This document shows, piece by piece, positions 33,855 through 41,735 of a stretch of DNA of 64,000 nucleotides. Position 1 is the first letter of the stretch, and each line of letters begins with the position of its first letter. The position numbers and the translations under genes are program-made. This DNA comes from Cellulomonas flavigena DSM 20109 (GTDB lineage Bacteria; Actinomycetota; Actinomycetes; Actinomycetales; Cellulomonadaceae): contig NC_014151.1 in NCBI RefSeq assembly GCF_000092865.1, forward strand, positions 992,001 through 1,056,000, in the 5' to 3' direction. A model generated the notes under the pieces. The model did not search any database. It had not been told where the DNA came from and saw only the letters and a list, made by a program, of their open reading frames with translations.

Positions 33855-35113
33855 CCTCGGACCACGGCACGCCGCCGCTGACACCCCGCCCCGACCCGGT
33901 GCCCGCGTCGGTGCGGGCGTGGGCCGGCTGGTCGTGGCGCGCGCTGGTGATCCTCGCCGCGCTCGCCGCGGGGCTGTGGCTCGTCGCGGCGCTCAAGGTG
34001 ATCGTCGTGCCCGTCGCCGTCGCGCTGCTCCTGACGGTGCTCCTCTCGCCGGTGGTCCGCGCGCTGCAGCGGTACGTGCGCCTGCCGCGCTCCGCGGCCG
34101 CGGGCACCGCGCTCGTCGGGCTCATCGCGCTGGTCGCGGGGCTGCTGACGCTCGCCGGCCGCTCGATCGTCAACGGCATCGCCGAGCTCTGGGAGCAGGC
34201 ACGCAGCGGCTTCGACGAGCTGCTGACCTGGCTCTCGGAGGGCCCGCTGCAGCTCGGCACCGGCGAGATCGAGGACTACCTCGGTCAGGTCCAGGACGCC
34301 GCCGCGTCGAGCGGGCAGCAGCTCGTCTCGGGCGCGCTGTCGGTCGGCGTCACGGTCGGGCACGTCGCGGCCGGCACGCTCATCGCGCTGTTCTGCACGC
34401 TGTTCTTCCTCATCGACGGGCGCGGGATCTGGGCCTGGCTCGTCGGGCTGATGCCGCGCGGCTCGCGCGAGCGCGTCCACCAGGCCGGCCGTCGCGGCTG
34501 GGTCACGCTCGGGGCGTACACGCGCACGCAGATCCTCGTCGCGGCCGTCGACGCGGTCGGCATCGGCATCGGTGCGGCGTTCCTGCAGCTGCCGCTGGTG
34601 GTGCCGCTCGCGGTGCTCGTGTTCTTCGGCTCGTTCATCCCGTTCGTCGGCGCGATCGTCACCGGCTCCATCGCGGTGCTCGTCGCGCTCGTCACGCAGG
34701 GCTGGGTGTCGGCGCTGATCATGCTGGGGATCGTGCTGCTGGTGCAGCAGCTCGAGGGGCACGTGCTGCAGCCGTTCCTCATGGGGCACGCGGTCTCCCT
34801 GCACCCTGTCGCCGTGCTGCTGGTCGTGACGACGGGCTCGCTGGTCGCCGGCATCGTCGGCGCGCTGTTCGCGGTGCCGCTCGCGGCGCTGGTCAACACC
34901 GTGGTGCTCTACCTGCACGGGCACGACAAGTTCCCCCAGCTGGGCGTCGACGACCACGTGCCCATCCGCGCCAAGGGGCACCCCGTGCTCGACCGCGCGG
35001 TCGCGGCGGCCGCCGAGGCCGAGTCGGAGGCGCGCGCGGCGCGTGGCGAGGGCTCCGCGCACGGCGGCGCCGAGGGGACCACCTCGGGCGACGACTCGCC
35101 CGTCACCCCGTGA
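33851..35113 (+). CDS. AI-2E transporter family (TqsA/YdiK-like) membrane protein
   Basis: 420 residues, GTG start overlapping the metB stop. About eight membrane helices with a large central amphipathic region (residues ~90-150) and the family signature FFGSFIPFVGAIVTG and QQLEGHVLQPFLMGHAVSLHPVAVLLVVTTG. A charged Ala/Glu-rich tail ends the protein. 'AI-2 exporter' is a family label; many members transport other solutes or Na+. Its place between metB and ilvA hints at amino-acid or metabolite export, as inference only. Confidence 0.9.
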   Translation: MTSDHGTPPLTPRPDPVPASVRAWAGWSWRALVILAALAAGLWLVAALKVIVVPVAVALLLTVLLSPVVRALQRYVRLPRSAAAGTALVGLIALVAGLLTLAGRSIVNGIAELWEQARSGFDELLTWLSEGPLQLGTGEIEDYLGQVQDAAASSGQQLVSGALSVGVTVGHVAAGTLIALFCTLFFLIDGRGIWAWLVGLMPRGSRERVHQAGRRGWVTLGAYTRTQILVAAVDAVGIGIGAAFLQLPLVVPLAVLVFFGSFIPFVGAIVTGSIAVLVALVTQGWVSALIMLGIVLLVQQLEGHVLQPFLMGHAVSLHPVAVLLVVTTGSLVAGIVGALFAVPLAALVNTVVLYLHGHDKFPQLGVDDHVPIRAKGHPVLDRAVAAAAEAESEARAARGEGSAHGGAEGTTSGDDSPVTP

Positions 35114-36309
35114 TCGGTCCCGACGACGTCCGCGCCGCTGCCGCGCTCGTCGCGGGCGTGGCCGAGCGCACCCCCGTGCAGCGCAGCCGTGCGCTGTCCG
35201 GCATGGTCGGGGCGGACGTCTGGCTGAAGTGCGAGAACCTGCAGCGCGCCGGGTCGTTCAAGATCCGCGGCGCGTACACGCGCATGGCGCGGCTGACCGA
35301 CGCGGAGAAGGCGCGCGGCGTCGTCGCGGCCAGCGCCGGCAACCATGCCCAGGGCGTCGCGCTCGCGGCCGACCTGCTCGGCCTCGACGCGGTCATCTTC
35401 ATGCCCGTCGACGCCGCCCTGCCCAAGATCGCGGCCACGCGGGGCTACGGCGCGCGGGTCGAGCTCGTGGGCACGTCGGTCGACGAGGCGCTCGTCGCGG
35501 CGCACGAGCACGCGGGGCGCACCGGCGCGGTCCTCATCCACCCGTTCGACCACCCCGATGTCGACGCCGGTCAGGGCACCCTCGCGCTCGAGGTGCTCGA
35601 GCAGGTGCCGGACGTGGGGACGATCGTGGTCCCGGTGGGCGGTGGCGGGCTCGCGGCGGGTGTCGCCGCGGCGCTCGACGAGCGGCCGGACGTGCGCGTC
35701 GTCGGGGTGCAGGCCGCGGGTGCCGCGGCGTACCCGGTGTCGCTCGCCGCGGGCCGCCCGACACGCGCCCCGGAGCTGCGGACGATGGCCGACGGCATCG
35801 CGGTCGGCACCCCCGGCGCGGTGCCGTTCGAGGTGCTCGCCAGCCATCGCGTGCCGGTCCGCACGGTCTCCGAGGAGGACCTGTCACGTGCGCTGCTGCT
35901 CGTGGCCGAGCGCGCCAAGCTCGTCGTCGAGCCGTCGGGCGCGGCGGCCGTCGCGGCCGTGATGGCGGACCCGCGCGGCATCGCCCCGGACGGGCGACCA
36001 ATCGTGTGCGTGCTGTCCGGCGGAAACATCGACCCGCTCGTGCTGCTGCGCGTCGTGCGGCACGGCCTGGCCTCGGCGGGGCGGTACCTGCAGCTGCACG
36101 TGGTGGTCGAGGACACCCCGGGCGCGCTCGCGGAGCTGCTGCGCGAGGTCGCGGCGATGGGGGGCAACGTCATGCACGTCAGCCACCTGCGCACGGGCGA
36201 CGACCTGGCGTTCAGCGACGTCGCGGTGGACCTGCAGATCGAGACCAAGGGCCCCGAGCACTGCGGCACCCTCCTGGCGGGTCTGCGCGCCGCCGGCTAC
36301 CGCTGCTGA
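35110..36309 (+). CDS. ilvA: Threonine ammonia-lyase (threonine dehydratase)
   Basis: 399 residues, GTG start overlapping the previous stop. The PLP Lys51 is in RAGSFKIRGAYTRM, followed by AASAGNHAQGVALAA, the phosphate loop VPVGGGGLAAGVAAAL and VEPSGAAAVAAVM, then CVLSGGNIDPL. A single C-terminal ACT domain (about 325-399; LQLHVVVEDTPGALAELLREVAAMGGNVMHV) is present, as in the shorter biosynthetic/catabolic IlvA class. It deaminates threonine to 2-oxobutyrate for isoleucine. It ends the metB chain. Confidence 0.95.
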   Translation: MIGPDDVRAAAALVAGVAERTPVQRSRALSGMVGADVWLKCENLQRAGSFKIRGAYTRMARLTDAEKARGVVAASAGNHAQGVALAADLLGLDAVIFMPVDAALPKIAATRGYGARVELVGTSVDEALVAAHEHAGRTGAVLIHPFDHPDVDAGQGTLALEVLEQVPDVGTIVVPVGGGGLAAGVAAALDERPDVRVVGVQAAGAAAYPVSLAAGRPTRAPELRTMADGIAVGTPGAVPFEVLASHRVPVRTVSEEDLSRALLLVAERAKLVVEPSGAAAVAAVMADPRGIAPDGRPIVCVLSGGNIDPLVLLRVVRHGLASAGRYLQLHVVVEDTPGALAELLREVAAMGGNVMHVSHLRTGDDLAFSDVAVDLQIETKGPEHCGTLLAGLRAAGYRC

Positions 36310-36315
36310 CACGAA

Positions 36316-36391
36316 CGCCGAGTGCGGGGGAACCGCCCCGGGTGCGGGGGTCGTTCCCTCCGCACTCGGGTCGCTTCCCCCGCACTCGGCG
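36316..36391. repeat. Hairpin element, GAGTGCGGGGG family (copy 2)
   Basis: CGCCGAGTGCGGGGGAA (36316-36332) pairs exactly with 36375-36391, enclosing a second imperfect pair of the same motif. It lies between convergent ilvA and greA, probably a bidirectional terminator. It matches the element at 12595-12678. Confidence 0.82.
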
Positions 36392-36403
36392 CAGGTGGGC
36401 GGT

Positions 36404-36889
36404 TCAGCCCTGGAAGGGGCTCGCGGCCTTGATCTCGACCGGGATCTGGCGGCCGTTCGGGGCCTCGTAGGTCGTCGAGTCGCCGACCTTGTGGCCGTGG
36501 ATCGCGGCGCCCAGCGGCGACGTGGGGGAGAAGACGTCGATGTCCGCGGTCCCCGCGATCTCGCGCGAGCCGAGCAGGAACGTCATCTCGTCGCCCGCGA
36601 CGACCGCGGTGACGACCATGCCGGGCTCGACGACGCCGTCGTCGGGGGGCGTGCCGATCTGCACGTTGCGCAGCTTCGCCTGGAGCTCGCGGATGCGGGC
36701 CTCCTGCTTGGCCTGCTCCTCGCGCGCGGCGTGGTACCCGCCGTTCTCCTTGAGGTCGCCCTCGTCGCGGGCCGCGGCGATGCGGTCCGTGATCTCCTTG
36801 CGTCCGACCGTCTGGAGGTACTCGAGCTCCTCCGTGAGGCGGTCGTAGGCCTCCTGAGTCAGCCAGGTGGCTGCAGTCGTCTCGGTCAC
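36404..36889 (-). CDS. greA: Transcription elongation factor GreA
   Basis: 161 residues, GTG start with AAGGAGC upstream. The N-terminal coiled coil (WLTQEAYDRLTEELEYLQTVGRKEITDRIAAARDEGDLKENGGYHAAREEQ) carries the acidic tip residues Asp and Glu (RDEGDLKENG) that activate RNA polymerase cleavage. A C-terminal FKBP-like domain follows (TFLLGSREIA...SPLGAAIHGHKVGD). GreA rescues backtracked polymerase. It begins the conserved greA-DUF4307-mca block (Rv1080c order). A TACGCT box at 37062-37057 would give a ~160-nt leader. Confidence 0.96.
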   Translation of the reverse strand: MTETTAATWLTQEAYDRLTEELEYLQTVGRKEITDRIAAARDEGDLKENGGYHAAREEQAKQEARIRELQAKLRNVQIGTPPDDGVVEPGMVVTAVVAGDEMTFLLGSREIAGTADIDVFSPTSPLGAAIHGHKVGDSTTYEAPNGRQIPVEIKAASPFQG

Positions 36890-37076
36890 GATCGCTCCTT
36901 CCTTGCTCCGGTGGGCCGCCGGTGCCGACGGCCGTGAGCCCCCGTCGACGCGCACGTCGTGACTCCGACGACGCGGGTGCGGGGGCGGGGGGTGCCTGCC
37001 ACCGCGGTCGCGTCGACCTGTCGTGCGACGCCGGACCGGGGGCGGCGTAAACGCCAAGCGTACCAACCGTGGCGGG

Positions 37077-37532
37077 TCAGTCGACCGGTTCGCAGCCCTG
37101 CACGACCCCGGTGACCGCGAGCTCCACGGTCGGGACGGTCACGGTGACACGGCGGGTCCGCGTGTCCGCCGGCGGCACCGGCACGTCGAGAACGCCGACC
37201 TGGGCGTACGACGACGACAGGGCCTGCACGCGGCACGTGGCGGCGGCGCCCAGCGGCGTCGTCACGTCGAACGTCACCTCGGTGGACGCGGGCCCGTCGA
37301 CGCGGTAGCCGACGTCCTGCCACAGGACCGGGTCACGCATGACACCGGTGCCGATCCACGCCAGGACGACCATGGCGACGACGACGACGGCGGCGAGGCC
37401 GAGCCGCTGCAGGCGGCGCGTCGTGGCGGTGGGTTCCGGTCCGTAGCGCCCGGCGGGCGGGCGGGGAGCCGGTGCGACCACGGTGGGGCCTCCTGGAGGT
37501 CGTGCGCGGGTGTCGGTGGTGTGGGGGATCAT
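37077..37532 (-). CDS. DUF4307 domain membrane protein
   Basis: 151 residues from the ATG at MIPHTTDTRARPPGG. A Pro/Arg-rich cytoplasmic tail (1-40), one membrane helix (about 47-68; LGLAAVVVVAMVVLAWIGTG) and an outer DUF4307 domain with VGYRVDGPASTEVTFDVTTP, CRVQALSSSYAQVGVLDV and a C-terminal VVQGCEPVD. The two cysteines (in ATCRVQ and QGCEP) could form a disulfide. Function unknown; it is always close to mca in actinobacteria, here divergent from it (38-nt gap). Confidence 0.88.
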   Translation of the reverse strand: MIPHTTDTRARPPGGPTVVAPAPRPPAGRYGPEPTATTRRLQRLGLAAVVVVAMVVLAWIGTGVMRDPVLWQDVGYRVDGPASTEVTFDVTTPLGAAATCRVQALSSSYAQVGVLDVPVPPADTRTRRVTVTVPTVELAVTGVVQGCEPVD

Positions 37533-37570
37533 TGTCTCTCGTCCCACGACCTGCCACGGAAGGATCACCG

Positions 37571-38458
37571 GTGAGCTCGGAGCGGCTGCGGCTGATGGCG
37601 GTGCACGCGCACCCGGACGACGAGTCCAGCAAGGGTGCGGCGACCACGGCACGCTACGCCGCCGAGGGCGTCGACGTCCTCGTCGTGACGTGCACGGGCG
37701 GTGAGCGCGGGGACGTGCTCAACCCGGGCTACGGGCCGGCACCCGAGGGGCTCGAGGCCATGGCCGCCGTGCGTCGTGAGGAGATGGCGGCGGCCGCCGC
37801 GGCGCTCGGCGTGCGCCAGCGCTGGCTGGGCTTCGTCGACTCGGGCCTGCCCGAGGGTGATCCGCTGCCCCCGCTGCCCGAGGGCTCGTTCGCCACGCTG
37901 CCGCTCGAGGAGGCGTCGGCGCCGCTCGTCGCGGCCGTGCGCGAGTTCCGCCCGCACGTGATGACGACGTACGACCCGTCGGGCGGCTACCCGCACCCCG
38001 ACCACATCATGTGCCACCGCGTCTCGGCCGAGGCGTTCGCCGCCGCGGGGGACCGCGAGCGCTACCGGGGGCTCGGCGAGCCGTGGACGCCGCTCAAGCT
38101 CTACTACAACCACGGGTTCTCGCTCGCACGCATGCGGGCCGTGCACGACGCGATCGTGGCGGCCGGGGGCGAGTCGCCGTTCAGCGACTGGATCGACTCG
38201 CGCCAGGCGCGCGAGGTGCCCGAGCGGCAGGTGACGACGCGCATCGAGTGCGCCGACTGGTTCGACCGGCGCGACGCGGCGCTGCGCGCGCACGCGACGC
38301 AGATCGATCCCGAGGGCTGGTTCTTCGCCGTCCCGCGCGAGGTCGAGCTGGCCACGTGGCGCGACGAGGAGTACGAGCTGGCCGAGTCGCGCGTCGAGAC
38401 CACGCTGCCGGAGACCGACCTGTTCGCGGGGATCCGCGGGACGGAGCACGCCCGATGA
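37571..38458 (+). CDS. mca: Mycothiol S-conjugate amidase
   Basis: 295 residues, GTG start with GAAGGAT upstream. LmbE/PIG-L zinc amidase: metal ligands in VHAHPDDESSKG (His14, Asp17) and YPHPDHIMCHR (His145), plus the CTGGERGD, GFVDSGL and MTTYDPSGGYPHPDH motifs that mark Mca/MshB. The C-terminal HATQIDPEGWFFAVPREVE segment favours Mca over MshB. It cleaves mycothiol-toxin conjugates for export, so the organism makes mycothiol. Coupled by ATGA to the small membrane gene downstream, as in Rv1082-Rv1083. Confidence 0.94.
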   Translation: MSSERLRLMAVHAHPDDESSKGAATTARYAAEGVDVLVVTCTGGERGDVLNPGYGPAPEGLEAMAAVRREEMAAAAAALGVRQRWLGFVDSGLPEGDPLPPLPEGSFATLPLEEASAPLVAAVREFRPHVMTTYDPSGGYPHPDHIMCHRVSAEAFAAAGDRERYRGLGEPWTPLKLYYNHGFSLARMRAVHDAIVAAGGESPFSDWIDSRQAREVPERQVTTRIECADWFDRRDAALRAHATQIDPEGWFFAVPREVELATWRDEEYELAESRVETTLPETDLFAGIRGTEHAR

Positions 38459-38829
38459 CCACGTCCGCCCTGGCCGCCACGGCCCTCGTCGCCGGCGCCC
38501 GGTTCTCCCAGCGGCTGCCCGGGCCCACCTACGAGAGCCCGACCGAGGGGTCGCCGGGGTTCGCCGGTTTCGTCGCGACGTTCGCGCTGGCCCTTGCGAT
38601 CATCGCGCTCGGGATCTCGTTCACGCGGCGCATCCGCCGGTCGGACCACCGCGAGCGGCAGCGCGCGGCGGCCGAGGCCGCACTCGCCGCCGCGAGCGGC
38701 GCACCCGAGGGGACCCCGGGTGACGGGACGTCGGCCGAGCCCACGGGGGGTGCGAGGACCCGGGCGGATGCCGACCCGGAGACCGAGGGCGGTGTGGCCG
38801 AGCCGCCGGCCGCGGGGGAGCGCGCGTGA
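38455..38829 (+). CDS. Small single-pass membrane protein
   Basis: 124 residues. The N-terminal ~40 residues contain GPTYESPTEGSPGFAGF, then one membrane helix (about 38-57; FVATFALALAIIALGISFTRRI), then a charged helix (SDHRERQRAAAEAALAAA) and a disordered Gly/Glu/Pro tail. It overlaps mca (ATGA) and the nitrilase gene (GTGA), so it is in the middle of a coupled operon. It is the positional counterpart of Rv1083. Function unknown. Confidence 0.82.
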   Translation: MTTSALAATALVAGARFSQRLPGPTYESPTEGSPGFAGFVATFALALAIIALGISFTRRIRRSDHRERQRAAAEAALAAASGAPEGTPGDGTSAEPTGGARTRADADPETEGGVAEPPAAGERA

Positions 38830-39671
38830 CGTCCCGGCCGGAGCCGCCCGTCCGGCCCGCGGTGCGCGTCACGCTGGCGCAGCTGAGCGTCGGGCCCGAC
38901 CGTGAGGCCAACGTGCTGGTCGCCCGTGACGCGCTGCGCACCGCGGCGCGGGCCCGCGCCGACGTCGTCGTGCTGCCCGAGTACGCGAGCGCGTTCGACC
39001 CGCGCGGCGTCGGCATCGAGCTGGCCGAGCCGCTCGACGGGCCGTTCGTGTCGGCGCTGCGGGCCGACGCCGCGGCGCACGGCCTCACCGTCGTCGCGGG
39101 CACCACGCTGCCCGGCGGCGAGCCCGGCCCCGACGGGCGCCCGCGCGGCGTGAACGCCGTGGTGGCCGTCGCGCCGACGGGCGAGATCGCCGGCGTCTAC
39201 CGCAAGGTGCACCTGTACGACGCGTTCGGGCAGCGCGAGTCGGAGCGCCTGGCCCCCGGCCCGGCCGACGCCCCGCCGCTCGTCGTCGAGGCTGCGGGCC
39301 TGCGGTTCGGGGTCCTGACCTGCTACGACCTGCGGTTCCCCGAGTCGGCGCGCCGCCTGGTCGACGCCGGGGCCGACGTGCTCGTCGTGCCGGCCGCGTG
39401 GGCGGCGGGGCCGCTCAAGGCCATGCACTGGCGCGCCCTCGCGGTGGCGCGCGCGATCGAGAACACCGCGGCCGTCGTCGCCGTGGGGCAGGCGGGCAAG
39501 GGTGTCGTGGGGCGCTCGCTCGTCGTGGGGCCCGACGGTGTCGTGGGGCTCGAGGCGGACGAGGAGCCGCAGGTGCGCACCGTCGACCTCGACGCCGACG
39601 AGATGCACGCCGTGCGCGAGCGCAACCCGTCTCTCACCCACCGCCGCTACGCGGTCGTCCCGCGGGACTGA
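38826..39671 (+). CDS. Carbon-nitrogen hydrolase (nitrilase superfamily)
   Basis: 281 residues, GTG start. Catalytic triad: Glu52 in VVLPEYASAFD, Lys127 in VYRKVHLYDAFG and Cys166 in LTCYDLRFPESAR. The ENTAAVVAVGQAG and HRRYAVVPRD segments fit the omega-amidase/deaminated-glutathione amidase (Nit) branch. In this place the mycobacterial block has other genes. A role in repairing side products of thiol metabolism next to mca is attractive but inferred. It overlaps the upstream gene by GTGA. Confidence 0.92.
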   Translation: MTSRPEPPVRPAVRVTLAQLSVGPDREANVLVARDALRTAARARADVVVLPEYASAFDPRGVGIELAEPLDGPFVSALRADAAAHGLTVVAGTTLPGGEPGPDGRPRGVNAVVAVAPTGEIAGVYRKVHLYDAFGQRESERLAPGPADAPPLVVEAAGLRFGVLTCYDLRFPESARRLVDAGADVLVVPAAWAAGPLKAMHWRALAVARAIENTAAVVAVGQAGKGVVGRSLVVGPDGVVGLEADEEPQVRTVDLDADEMHAVRERNPSLTHRRYAVVPRD

Positions 39672-39686
39672 CGGGCCGCACCCGTC

Positions 39687-39750
39687 GGGCTGGATCGCTC
39701 GTCCGTGGCGTGGGGTGCGTGACGCGATCACTGTCTCGCGCCCTGGGGTG
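39687..39750. repeat. GGGCTGGATCG-family element (copy 2)
   Basis: GGGCTGGATCGCTC at 39687 and CTCGCGCCCTGGGGTGGGG at 39734 repeat the parts of the 31643-31812 array. GATCGC/GCGATC can pair. It fills the convergent gap between the nitrilase and hemolysin III genes. Confidence 0.6.
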
Positions 39751-39753
39751 GGG

Positions 39754-40506
39754 TCAGAGGCGGGAGGTGACGACCGCGATGGCGGCCAGGTGGGTGCCGC
39801 AGCCGACGACCGTCAGCACGTGGAAGATCTCGTGGAACCCGAACCAGCGCGGGCTCGGGTTGGGGCGCTTGAGTCCGTAGACGACCGCGCCGACCGTGTA
39901 CGCCAGGCCGCCGATGGCGACGAGGTAGACCACGGTGGGCCCGCCGGTCTGCCAGAACTGCGGGAAGAACCCGACGGCCACCCAGCCGAGCGCGAGGTAG
40001 ATGGGCACGTACACCCAGCGCGGGGCGTTGAGCCAGAAGATGCGCGCGAGCAGGCCGAGCAGCGCACCCGACCACACGATGACCAGCAGCAGCCGCGCGG
40101 TCGACGTGGGCAGCAGCAGCACCGCGAGCGGCGTGTAGGTGCCGGCGATGATCAGGAAGATGTTGGTGTGGTCCAGGCGGCGCAGCACACCGGCGACGCG
40201 CGGCGACCACGTGCCGCGGTGGTAGACCGCGCTGGTGCCGAACAGCAGCACGGCCGTGATGCCGAAGACGAGGTTGGACCACCGGGCCGCGGGGGTGGGC
40301 GAGGCGGCCACGAGGACGACGGCCGCCACGAGCACCACCGGCGCCATGCCGGCGTGCACCCAGCCGCGCAGCCGGGGCTTGACGTTCTCGACGACCGCCT
40401 CGACGGCGTCACCGATGCCCTCGACGGCCCTCCCGAGAGGGCCGGCCGCGCCGTCGTCGTGCTCGCGCGGGGCGGGCGGCGTGCCCTGCGTCGGGGAGGT
40501 GCTCAT
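39754..40506 (-). CDS. Hemolysin III family (PAQR-type) membrane protein
   Basis: 250 residues from the ATG at MSTSPTQG. Seven membrane helices with the PAQR metal-hydrolase residues: Ser and His in FGTSAVYHRG, Asp in LRRLDHTNIFLIIAGTYTP and two His in FGFHEIFHVLTVVG. The ~45-residue N-terminus is soluble and charged. Named for a Bacillus hemolysin; enzymatic amide hydrolysis in membranes is suspected for the family. No ribosome site precedes the ATG; a 12-codon leader ORF ends across it (TGATG). Counterpart of Rv1085c. Confidence 0.92.
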   Translation of the reverse strand: MSTSPTQGTPPAPREHDDGAAGPLGRAVEGIGDAVEAVVENVKPRLRGWVHAGMAPVVLVAAVVLVAASPTPAARWSNLVFGITAVLLFGTSAVYHRGTWSPRVAGVLRRLDHTNIFLIIAGTYTPLAVLLLPTSTARLLLVIVWSGALLGLLARIFWLNAPRWVYVPIYLALGWVAVGFFPQFWQTGGPTVVYLVAIGGLAYTVGAVVYGLKRPNPSPRWFGFHEIFHVLTVVGCGTHLAAIAVVTSRL

Positions 40507-40544
40507 CAAGGGCTCGTGACCGTTCTCGTCGTGCTGCGTGGCAT
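40506..40544 (-). CDS. Candidate 12-residue leader peptide before hemolysin III
   Basis: ATG at 40544 reads MPRSTTRTVTSP and stops at TGA 40508-40506. The last A is the first base of the hemolysin III ATG (TGATG). Minus-strand TACGCT (40559-40554) places the transcript start ~2 nt before this ATG, so it is near-leaderless. Translation is not proven. Confidence 0.38.
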   Translation of the reverse strand: MPRSTTRTVTSP

Positions 40545-40577
40545 ACCTACGTCAGCGTAGGTTACGCCACCGTAGGT
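40545..40577. promoter_or_regulatory. CGTAGGT inverted/direct repeats in the divergent hemolysin III - uppS region
   Basis: ACCTACG (40545-40551) and CGTAGGT (40556-40562) form a perfect inverted repeat with a 4-nt centre. A third CGTAGGT lies at 40571-40577, 15 bp further. The inverted repeat covers the hemolysin III -10 box, so it is a likely operator; the regulator is unknown. Confidence 0.6.
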
Positions 40578-40644
40578 GCGGGCGCCGGACGTCCTACCAC
40601 TGGGCCACCAGGTCGACCCGCTCCCGCGCACCCATCGTGGCGAG

Positions 40645-40650
40645 TACCGT
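40645..40650 (+). promoter_or_regulatory. Candidate -10 box of the prenyl transferase gene
   Basis: TACCGT fits TANNNT. A start near 40657 leaves a 31-nt leader with GGGAGG before the GTG. Confidence 0.35.
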
Positions 40651-40687
40651 GTTCGACGTCCAACGGCTCGCTCCTGGGAGGCTACGC

Positions 40688-41449
40688 GTGCGCCTGCCGC
40701 ACCCGCTCTACGGCCTGTACGAGCGACGCCTCGCCGGTTCGCTCGAGCCGGACCAGGTGCCGCGGCACATCGGCGTCATCCTCGACGGCAACCGCCGGTG
40801 GGCGCGCGACAGCGGCCTGTCGTCCGCGACCGGCCACCGTCGCGGGGCCGACAAGATCAGCGACCTGCTGCAGTGGAGCGAGGACGTCGGCGTCGAGGTC
40901 GTCACGCTGTGGATGCTCTCGACCGACAACCTCGCGCGCGACCCCGAGGAGCTCGAGCAGCTGCTCGGCGTCATCGAGGACGTCGTCGGCGAGCTCGCCG
41001 CCGAGCGGCGCTGGCGCATCCAGGCCGTCGGGGCGCTCGACATGCTGCCGGACTGCACCGCCGCCGCGCTCAAGGCGGCCCAGGACGCGACCGCCGACGT
41101 GCAGGGCCTGCACGTCAACGCCGCGGTCGGCTACGGCGGGCGCCGCGAGATCGCCGACGCCGTGCGCGCGTTCCTGCGCATGCACGCCGAGGCCGGCTCG
41201 AGCCTCGACGAGCTCGCGGAGGCGTTCGACGTCGAGCACATCGCCGAGCACCTGTACACCAAGGGTCAGCCGGACCCCGACCTGGTGATCCGCACGTCCG
41301 GCGAGCAGCGGCTCGGCGGGTTCCTGCTGTGGCAGAGCACCCACTCGGAGTTCTACTTCTGCGACGCGTACTGGCCGGACTTCCGGCGCGTCGACTTCCT
41401 GCGCGCGGTGCGCGCGTACGGGCAGCGCGAGCGCCGCCTCGGACGGTGA
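40688..41449 (+). CDS. Isoprenyl (cis-prenyl) transferase, UppS family
   Basis: 253 residues, GTG start after GGGAGG. Catalytic Asp33 in HIGVILDGNRRWARD, then GHRRGADKISDLLQWSEDVGVEVVTLWMLSTDNLARD, the NAAVGYGGRREIADAV motif and PDLVIRTSGEQRLGGFLLWQSTHSEFYF. Position next to hemolysin III matches Rv1086, the short-chain Z-farnesyl diphosphate synthase. The usual long-chain UppS could equally fit, so product chain length is not decided. It feeds decaprenyl/undecaprenyl carrier synthesis for the wall. Confidence 0.93.
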   Translation: MRLPHPLYGLYERRLAGSLEPDQVPRHIGVILDGNRRWARDSGLSSATGHRRGADKISDLLQWSEDVGVEVVTLWMLSTDNLARDPEELEQLLGVIEDVVGELAAERRWRIQAVGALDMLPDCTAAALKAAQDATADVQGLHVNAAVGYGGRREIADAVRAFLRMHAEAGSSLDELAEAFDVEHIAEHLYTKGQPDPDLVIRTSGEQRLGGFLLWQSTHSEFYFCDAYWPDFRRVDFLRAVRAYGQRERRLGR

Positions 41450-41539
41450 CGCGGGCCGCGGGTCCGTCGTCCAGGTGAACGGCGCGTAAACCTTCGCGTG
41501 TCGTCGCGGTGTGTCGTAGGTCACGGATGCGTAGCGGGT

Positions 41540-41545
41540 TACGGT
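41540..41545 (+). promoter_or_regulatory. Candidate -10 box of the PIN-PhoH transcript
   Basis: TACGGT fits TANNNT. It implies a ~185-nt leader (41552-41735) that contains a 20-bp palindrome (41608-41627) and a small ORF. Confidence 0.35.
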
Positions 41546-41586
41546 CGGCGGGAAGGACGACGCCCGTCGTCCCGGGAGGCCAGCCC

Positions 41587-41715
41587 ATGGAGCCAGTGCT
41601 CCGGGAGGAGGGCCGGTACCGGCCCTCGGCCGGCCGACCCCGTCCCGCCGCCGATCGACGGTCCGCGTGCGCAGCCGCGCCAGGGGTCGTCGGGAAGCGT
41701 CCAGACCGGCGCTGA
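41587..41715 (+). CDS. Candidate small ORF upstream of PIN-PhoH (possible PhoAT counterpart)
   Basis: 42 residues, ATG with GGGAGG 8 nt upstream. Arg/Pro/Ala-rich (begins [20 protein letters not shown]), stop 20 nt before the PhoH gene start. In mycobacteria PhoH2 is preceded by a small antitoxin gene phoAT in the same place. The sequence alone does not show homology, and GC-rich DNA keeps chance frames open. Confidence 0.3.
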   Translation: MEPVLREEGRYRPSAGRPRPAADRRSACAAAPGVVGKRPDRR

Positions 41716-41735
41716 GGCGCCGAGGGGAGCCTGCC

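Noticed and set aside
41552..41735. Known riboswitch (for example c-di-AMP) in the PIN-PhoH leader
   Set aside because: The conserved cores of the riboswitch classes I can recall are not recognisable; only a GC-rich palindrome is seen.
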